A model generated the notes under the pieces. That model was not told the DNA's origin, searched no databases, and saw nothing but the letters and a program-made list of their open reading frames with translations. A stretch of 64,000 nt of DNA. Origin: Promicromonospora iranensis (GTDB taxonomy: Bacteria; Actinomycetota; Actinomycetes; Actinomycetales; Cellulomonadaceae). This document shows positions 60,466-64,000 of this stretch, one piece after another; position 1 is the stretch's first letter; each line of letters opens with the position of its first letter. The position numbers were made by a program, and so were the translations under genes. Location of the stretch: NCBI RefSeq assembly GCF_028994805.1, contig NZ_JAJQQP010000010.1, positions 124,001-188,000 of the forward strand. Direction: 5' to 3'.

Positions 60466-62046
60466 TCAGGCGCGAACGGTGCCCAGATCCGTGAGGCGGA
60501 CGGCGCCTGGGGACGAAGCCCGCATCGAGCCGCTTGTGGTCGTGTTCTCTTCCAGGCGCAGCGGTGCGGAGGGGCCGTCGTCCCGCGCACTCTGTGCGAG
60601 CTCACGCACGGCACGGTGCTCGTCCAGCAGCTTCTGGGTGGGTTCACCGAGGGTCTGCTGCAGCACTCGTTCGATCGCCGCCCTGCCCGACGCGATGATG
60701 CCCTGCGCACGCCGGGCGGCCAACGTGCGCCGCAGCTGCACGGCCACGAGGAACACCACGAGCGCGGCCGCCGCAGCCACGACGGCGAGCACACCGAGCG
60801 CCGTCGTCCAGGACTCGTCCGCCGGCAGGACACCCATGGCGGCCAGCACCGTGGCGATCCCGAGCACCACGGCGACCAGCACCGCCCCGAGCGCGAGCCG
60901 GCGCGTGAGGCGCTGTGTCGTCGGGCCGCGGGTGTCCAGGGTGACGCCCTGCAGCGCTGTCGCCAACGCCGTCGCCACCTCCTGGGCGCTCGCCACGCTC
61001 GCCGCGAGCGACCGCTGCCAGCCGGGCCGGAGCGACTCCCCCGTCCCGCTGAGCCACCGCGACCGGGACAGGGCGATCGAGTCCGGGTCGGGCGTGCGGA
61101 ACTCGGGCGAGCCGTACCCGTTGCGCACCGCGGCACCGACCTGGGCCGCGACGGACTCCAGCCCCGTCGCCCGCGACAGGGCGTCCACCTCGCGCACGAG
61201 CACCGTGTCGATGTGCCACGGCACCTCGGCCGGCGTCTGGCTCAGCAGCAGGGTGGCAGCCGCGTCGAGCTCGCCGGCGGCCCGGCCCGCCGAGACCGAC
61301 CGGCGCGCGACCGTCTGCTCCAGCAGCCCACGCAGGTCGGCGATGCCGATGTCCGTCTTCGTCGACGCCGCCACCACCGGGACGTTCTCCAGGCCGTCGT
61401 CGCGCAGGAGCCGCTTCACGTCGTTGACCAGGTTGTCGCGCTGCCCCACCGGGACCGTGTCGATCTGGTTCAGCACCACCACGGTCGACGCCTGCATCCC
61501 CGACGAGTCGCGCAGGTAGCCCGTGTGCAGGGCGTCGTCGGCGTACTTCTGCGGGTCCACCACCCACACGAGCAGGTCGACCAGCGGCAGCACCTTGTCC
61601 ACCACGTCCCGGTGCCCCGGGGCCACCGAGTCGTGGTCGGGCAGGTCCAGCAGCACCAGCCCGGCGAGGCCCGCCTCGTCCGCGGCGTCGAGCTCCCCCG
61701 CTCGCGTGATGCGGCGCTCGCGCTCGACACCGAGCCAGTCCAGCAGCGCCGAGGCGTCGTCGCTCCACGAGCAGGCGGTGACCTTGGCGGTGGTGGGGCG
61801 CTTCACGCCGACGTCGGCGAACGTGAGGCGGGAGATCTTGTTGAAGGTGCTCGACTTGCCGGACCCGGTACCGCCCGCGAGCGCCACCACCGTGTGGTCG
61901 ACACCGAGCGCGAGTCTCTCCCGCACGCCCGCGACGGAGCTGGCGACCTTGCCGAAGACGGCGTCGTCGAGGCGCGATCCCGCGATCTGGAGTGCTCGTC
62001 CGAGGTCCTCGGTGCGCGCGCTCAGTGTCGCGTCGTGGCTCGTCAT
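60466..62046 (-). CDS. Dynamin-like/YfjP-type membrane GTPase, small subunit of pair B
   Basis: The 526-residue paralogue of 51981-53735 has G1 GGTGSGKSS (58-66), RPTTAKV, G3 DLPDHDS, G4 NQID and the same DPQKYADDALHTGYL stretch after the first GTPase half. Two membrane helices lie near residues 385-440 (LALGAVLVAVVLGIATVLAAMGVL and ALGVLAVVAAAAALVVFLVAVQL). It overlaps its upstream large partner by four bases, exactly as pair A does. Confidence 0.85.
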   Translation of the reverse strand: MTSHDATLSARTEDLGRALQIAGSRLDDAVFGKVASSVAGVRERLALGVDHTVVALAGGTGSGKSSTFNKISRLTFADVGVKRPTTAKVTACSWSDDASALLDWLGVERERRITRAGELDAADEAGLAGLVLLDLPDHDSVAPGHRDVVDKVLPLVDLLVWVVDPQKYADDALHTGYLRDSSGMQASTVVVLNQIDTVPVGQRDNLVNDVKRLLRDDGLENVPVVAASTKTDIGIADLRGLLEQTVARRSVSAGRAAGELDAAATLLLSQTPAEVPWHIDTVLVREVDALSRATGLESVAAQVGAAVRNGYGSPEFRTPDPDSIALSRSRWLSGTGESLRPGWQRSLAASVASAQEVATALATALQGVTLDTRGPTTQRLTRRLALGAVLVAVVLGIATVLAAMGVLPADESWTTALGVLAVVAAAAALVVFLVAVQLRRTLAARRAQGIIASGRAAIERVLQQTLGEPTQKLLDEHRAVRELAQSARDDGPSAPLRLEENTTTSGSMRASSPGAVRLTDLGTVRA

Positions 62047-63722
62047 GTCAGCCTCCTGAGCTCGGCCAGCCGCACGCGGAGCGGAGCGGCCGCGTCGTCG
62101 GCTAAGGCGGGGACGTCAAGGGCACTCTGGACAGAACGGGCCTCTTCCGCAACCGCAAGCGCCACCTTGTCGGCAAGTTCGCCCTGTAGTTCCTCGATGG
62201 TCTCGCTGACCGTCTCGCCGAGAACCCGGTCGACGAGCCGTGCGGAGTCCTCGTTCCCGAGCGCGGTGGCCAGCAGGAGGGTCGCGAGGCCGGTGTCGCC
62301 GAATGTCTTCCGGGCACCGGCGGCGCGGCCCGCGGCGGCGTGCTCGGAGCTCTCCGCGGCCGTGGCGTCCATGCGCCGGACGATGTCGTCGGCCCGCGCG
62401 GCCCACCCGGCCGCGGTCTCCTGACCCCAGGCGAGGCGGTCCGTGGCGCGCTCAGGGCCGTTCGGGAGGATCGTCTCCCCGGCGGGAGGTGCGCTGGGGC
62501 CGGTGAGGAGGCCGCGCAAGCTCTCCTCGGTGCGGACGCCGGCGGCCACGAAGGCGCGGGCCGCGGTGGCCTCGACCTCCTCGCGCAGGCTGGCGAGCGC
62601 CGCCTCGCGGGCCTTGCCAGCACGCTTGGTGGTCCGGGCGACGCCGTCGCGGACCGTGACGCGGGAGATCCGATGGGTGCTCTCGAGCTCGGCGAACCGG
62701 GCGGCGACGCTGCCTTCGCCCGCCGCGCCGGACAGGACGGCGGTCCGTGCCGCCAGCTGCTCGTCCGGGACCACGGAGTCGACGGCGTTGCGCAGGTCGA
62801 ACGCGGCGGTGCCCTGGTCCTCGACCGCGGCGACGAGCCCCATCACCCATTCGGGGAGGGCGCCGAGCGCGCCCTTGAGCGTGCGCAGGATGATCGTCCG
62901 TGAGCGCTCGGGTCCGGCCATCAGCCCGAGCCAGCGCTGGATCGGCTCCACCAGCTTCGGGTCGAGCAGCCCTTCGTGCGGCCCGACATCGGGCACGATG
63001 AACAGCGGGACGTCCTTCATGCCCCGTTCCTTCATCCGCGAGTTGAGGTCCGCGCGGATGGTCGTCAGGTTCTCCTTCGGGACCCGGTTGAGCACCATCG
63101 CGACGCTCGCCCCGCGCTCCTTCGCGCGGTCCAGGGCCTGCCAGGGCAGGGCGTCGCCGTACCGGGCGGCGGTCGTGACGAACAGCCAGAGGTCGGCGGC
63201 CTCGAGCAGCTGGTGGGCGGTCGAGCGGTTCTCCGACAGGAACGAGTCGAGGTCGGGCGCGTCCATCAGCGCGGTCCCGCGCGGCACGCCCTCGTGCTTG
63301 ACCAGCCGGGCGAGCTCGGTGACGGGGCCGGGGGTGAGGGTGTCGACGTCGCGCGGGTGGACGCCCACGACGGGCTCGCGGGTCGTGGGTCGCAGCACCC
63401 CTGCCTCGGACACCTCCTCGCGCAGCAGGCTGTTGAACAGGGTGGACTTTCCGGCTCCCGTGGAGCCCGCCAGCACGACGACGGCGGGGCTGGACAGCTC
63501 GGCGAGGCGCGGCAGCAGGTGCTCGTCGAGCTGCGCCAGGAGTCTCATCCGGGAGGCTTCGGCTTCTTCGGCACTGTCGATGGGAAGAGGGAGGGTCGCG
63601 GACGCGACGTCGCGGCGCAGATCTCGGACGACGTCGTGCACCGTGAAGCCGAGCTGCTCCGCAACGTTCGGGTCCACACCACCCCGACGGCCGAGCACTG
63701 CGGAGCGTGTTCCTGGAGTCAC
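62043..63722 (-). CDS. Dynamin-like GTPase, large subunit of pair B
   Basis: The GTG at 63722 with AGGA seven bases upstream gives 559 residues; a longer frame runs towards the tRNA promoter and is not used. G1 is GSTGAGKST (86-94), switch I RPTTREPVVGVHP, G3 DAPDLDS (154-160), G4-like LNRVPKEN. The rest is largely helical with conserved Arg/Glu-rich stalk segments (HRISRVTVRDGVARTTKRAGKAREAALASLREEVEATAARAF). It is the paralogue of 53732-55798 but lacks its long acidic N-terminus and C-terminal tail. The gene stands 134 bases downstream of the tRNA-Arg on the same strand. Confidence 0.85.
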   Translation of the reverse strand: MTPGTRSAVLGRRGGVDPNVAEQLGFTVHDVVRDLRRDVASATLPLPIDSAEEAEASRMRLLAQLDEHLLPRLAELSSPAVVVLAGSTGAGKSTLFNSLLREEVSEAGVLRPTTREPVVGVHPRDVDTLTPGPVTELARLVKHEGVPRGTALMDAPDLDSFLSENRSTAHQLLEAADLWLFVTTAARYGDALPWQALDRAKERGASVAMVLNRVPKENLTTIRADLNSRMKERGMKDVPLFIVPDVGPHEGLLDPKLVEPIQRWLGLMAGPERSRTIILRTLKGALGALPEWVMGLVAAVEDQGTAAFDLRNAVDSVVPDEQLAARTAVLSGAAGEGSVAARFAELESTHRISRVTVRDGVARTTKRAGKAREAALASLREEVEATAARAFVAAGVRTEESLRGLLTGPSAPPAGETILPNGPERATDRLAWGQETAAGWAARADDIVRRMDATAAESSEHAAAGRAAGARKTFGDTGLATLLLATALGNEDSARLVDRVLGETVSETIEELQGELADKVALAVAEEARSVQSALDVPALADDAAAPLRVRLAELRRLT

Positions 63723-63855
63723 GGCTTCATCCTGATAGGTCAAGATCGTTCTGCCAACCCGTGCCGCACTGTTGGTAGGCAGGAACACAGAGATTGTTGT
63801 AGCGACAGAGCGGGACGGAAAGGATGAACCATCGCGCTCCATGACAACAGATCGG

Positions 63856-63929
63856 TGCCCCCGGCAGGATTCGAACCCGCGACCTAGTCATTAGAAGTGA
63901 CCCGCTCTATCCAACTGAGCTACGGAGGC
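63856..63929 (-). tRNA. tRNA-Arg (anticodon TCT)
   Basis: Read on the minus strand, 74 bases fold into a full cloverleaf: acceptor GCCTCCG/CGGGGGC, D-arm GCTC/GAGC, anticodon stem GGTCA/TGACT with loop CTTCTAA (anticodon TCT), variable loop AGGTC, T-arm GCGGG/CCTGC with TTCGAAT. The discriminator is A, and CCA is not encoded (CCG follows). It decodes AGA, which is rare in such a genome. The 71 bases after it hold nothing recognisable. Confidence 0.95.
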
Positions 63930-64000
63930 AAGCGAAGCGAGTTTAGCCTAGGTCGGGCTGGCCTTGACCATGCCAAGTGAAGCGTCCGACAAGCCACGTC

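Noticed and set aside
63856-64000. tRNA-Arg as an attachment site for an integrated element
   Set aside because: No integrase gene and no repeat of the tRNA 3' end is seen within the window, and the gene order inward looks ordinary.

Overview
The window is chromosomal DNA from a high-GC actinobacterium. Start codons are often GTG or TTG, codon third positions are overwhelmingly G or C, several promoters look leaderless, and the gene set is typical of the group (RNase J, EttA, WhiB7-type promoter, F420-type luciferase-like enzyme, LmeA-like protein, Eis-like acetyltransferase). A large secreted family 43 glycosidase and a secreted AA10 polysaccharide monooxygenase suggest a plant-polymer degrader of the order Micrococcales (Promicromonosporaceae or Cellulomonadaceae). 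That placement is inference. There is no insertion sequence, prophage, CRISPR array or rRNA. One tRNA-Arg(TCT) lies at the right end.

Layout. 1-9.3 kb: small metabolic genes (partial thioredoxin-reductase-like enzyme, HNH protein, DinB-like protein, a reductase with a divergent XRE regulator, two methyltransferases, a second reductase behind a MerR-type promoter, a CcdA/TlpA thiol pair, a GNAT). 9.3-19 kb: DUF427 protein, RNase J, a MerR regulator, an internally deleted relic of a release factor 3 gene, MFS and SulP transporters, an AI-2E family permease and the intact prfC. 19.2-22.8 kb: a PadR-controlled ABC exporter. 22.8-30.3 kb: the GH43 protein, an erm rRNA methyltransferase with leader peptide and hairpins, envelope proteins and the AA10 enzyme. 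30.3-32.4 kb: the cysK-cysE operon behind a cysteine-rich leader peptide. 32.4-45.2 kb: housekeeping and repair genes (YjbR-like, LLM oxidoreductase, 5'-nucleotidase-like, alkyltransferase-like, Eis-like, Nei/Fpg, RpiB) and two large peptidases (M13 and PepN). 45.3-51.9 kb: malQ, MscS, an orphan EIIB, truncated haemoglobin and thioesterases. 52-63.7 kb: a nearly continuous minus-strand block with two paralogous pairs of dynamin-like GTPases, a tandem pair of kinase-fold proteins lacking the catalytic Asp, EttA and an SSB.

Points most worth following: (1) the erm control region, with a WhiB7-like promoter, a leaderless leader peptide carrying an R-E-R motif, and hairpins; (2) the poly-cysteine leader of cysK; (3) the duplicated dynamin-like GTPase operon around the pseudokinase-like pair; (4) the prfC relic, which keeps only the two ends of the gene; (5) a family of long palindromic repeats with core TTGAGTGCTGG at three intergenic sites, and a second palindrome family with a half-copy inside a DNA glycosylase gene. 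All identifications come from reading the sequence by eye; no database search was run.
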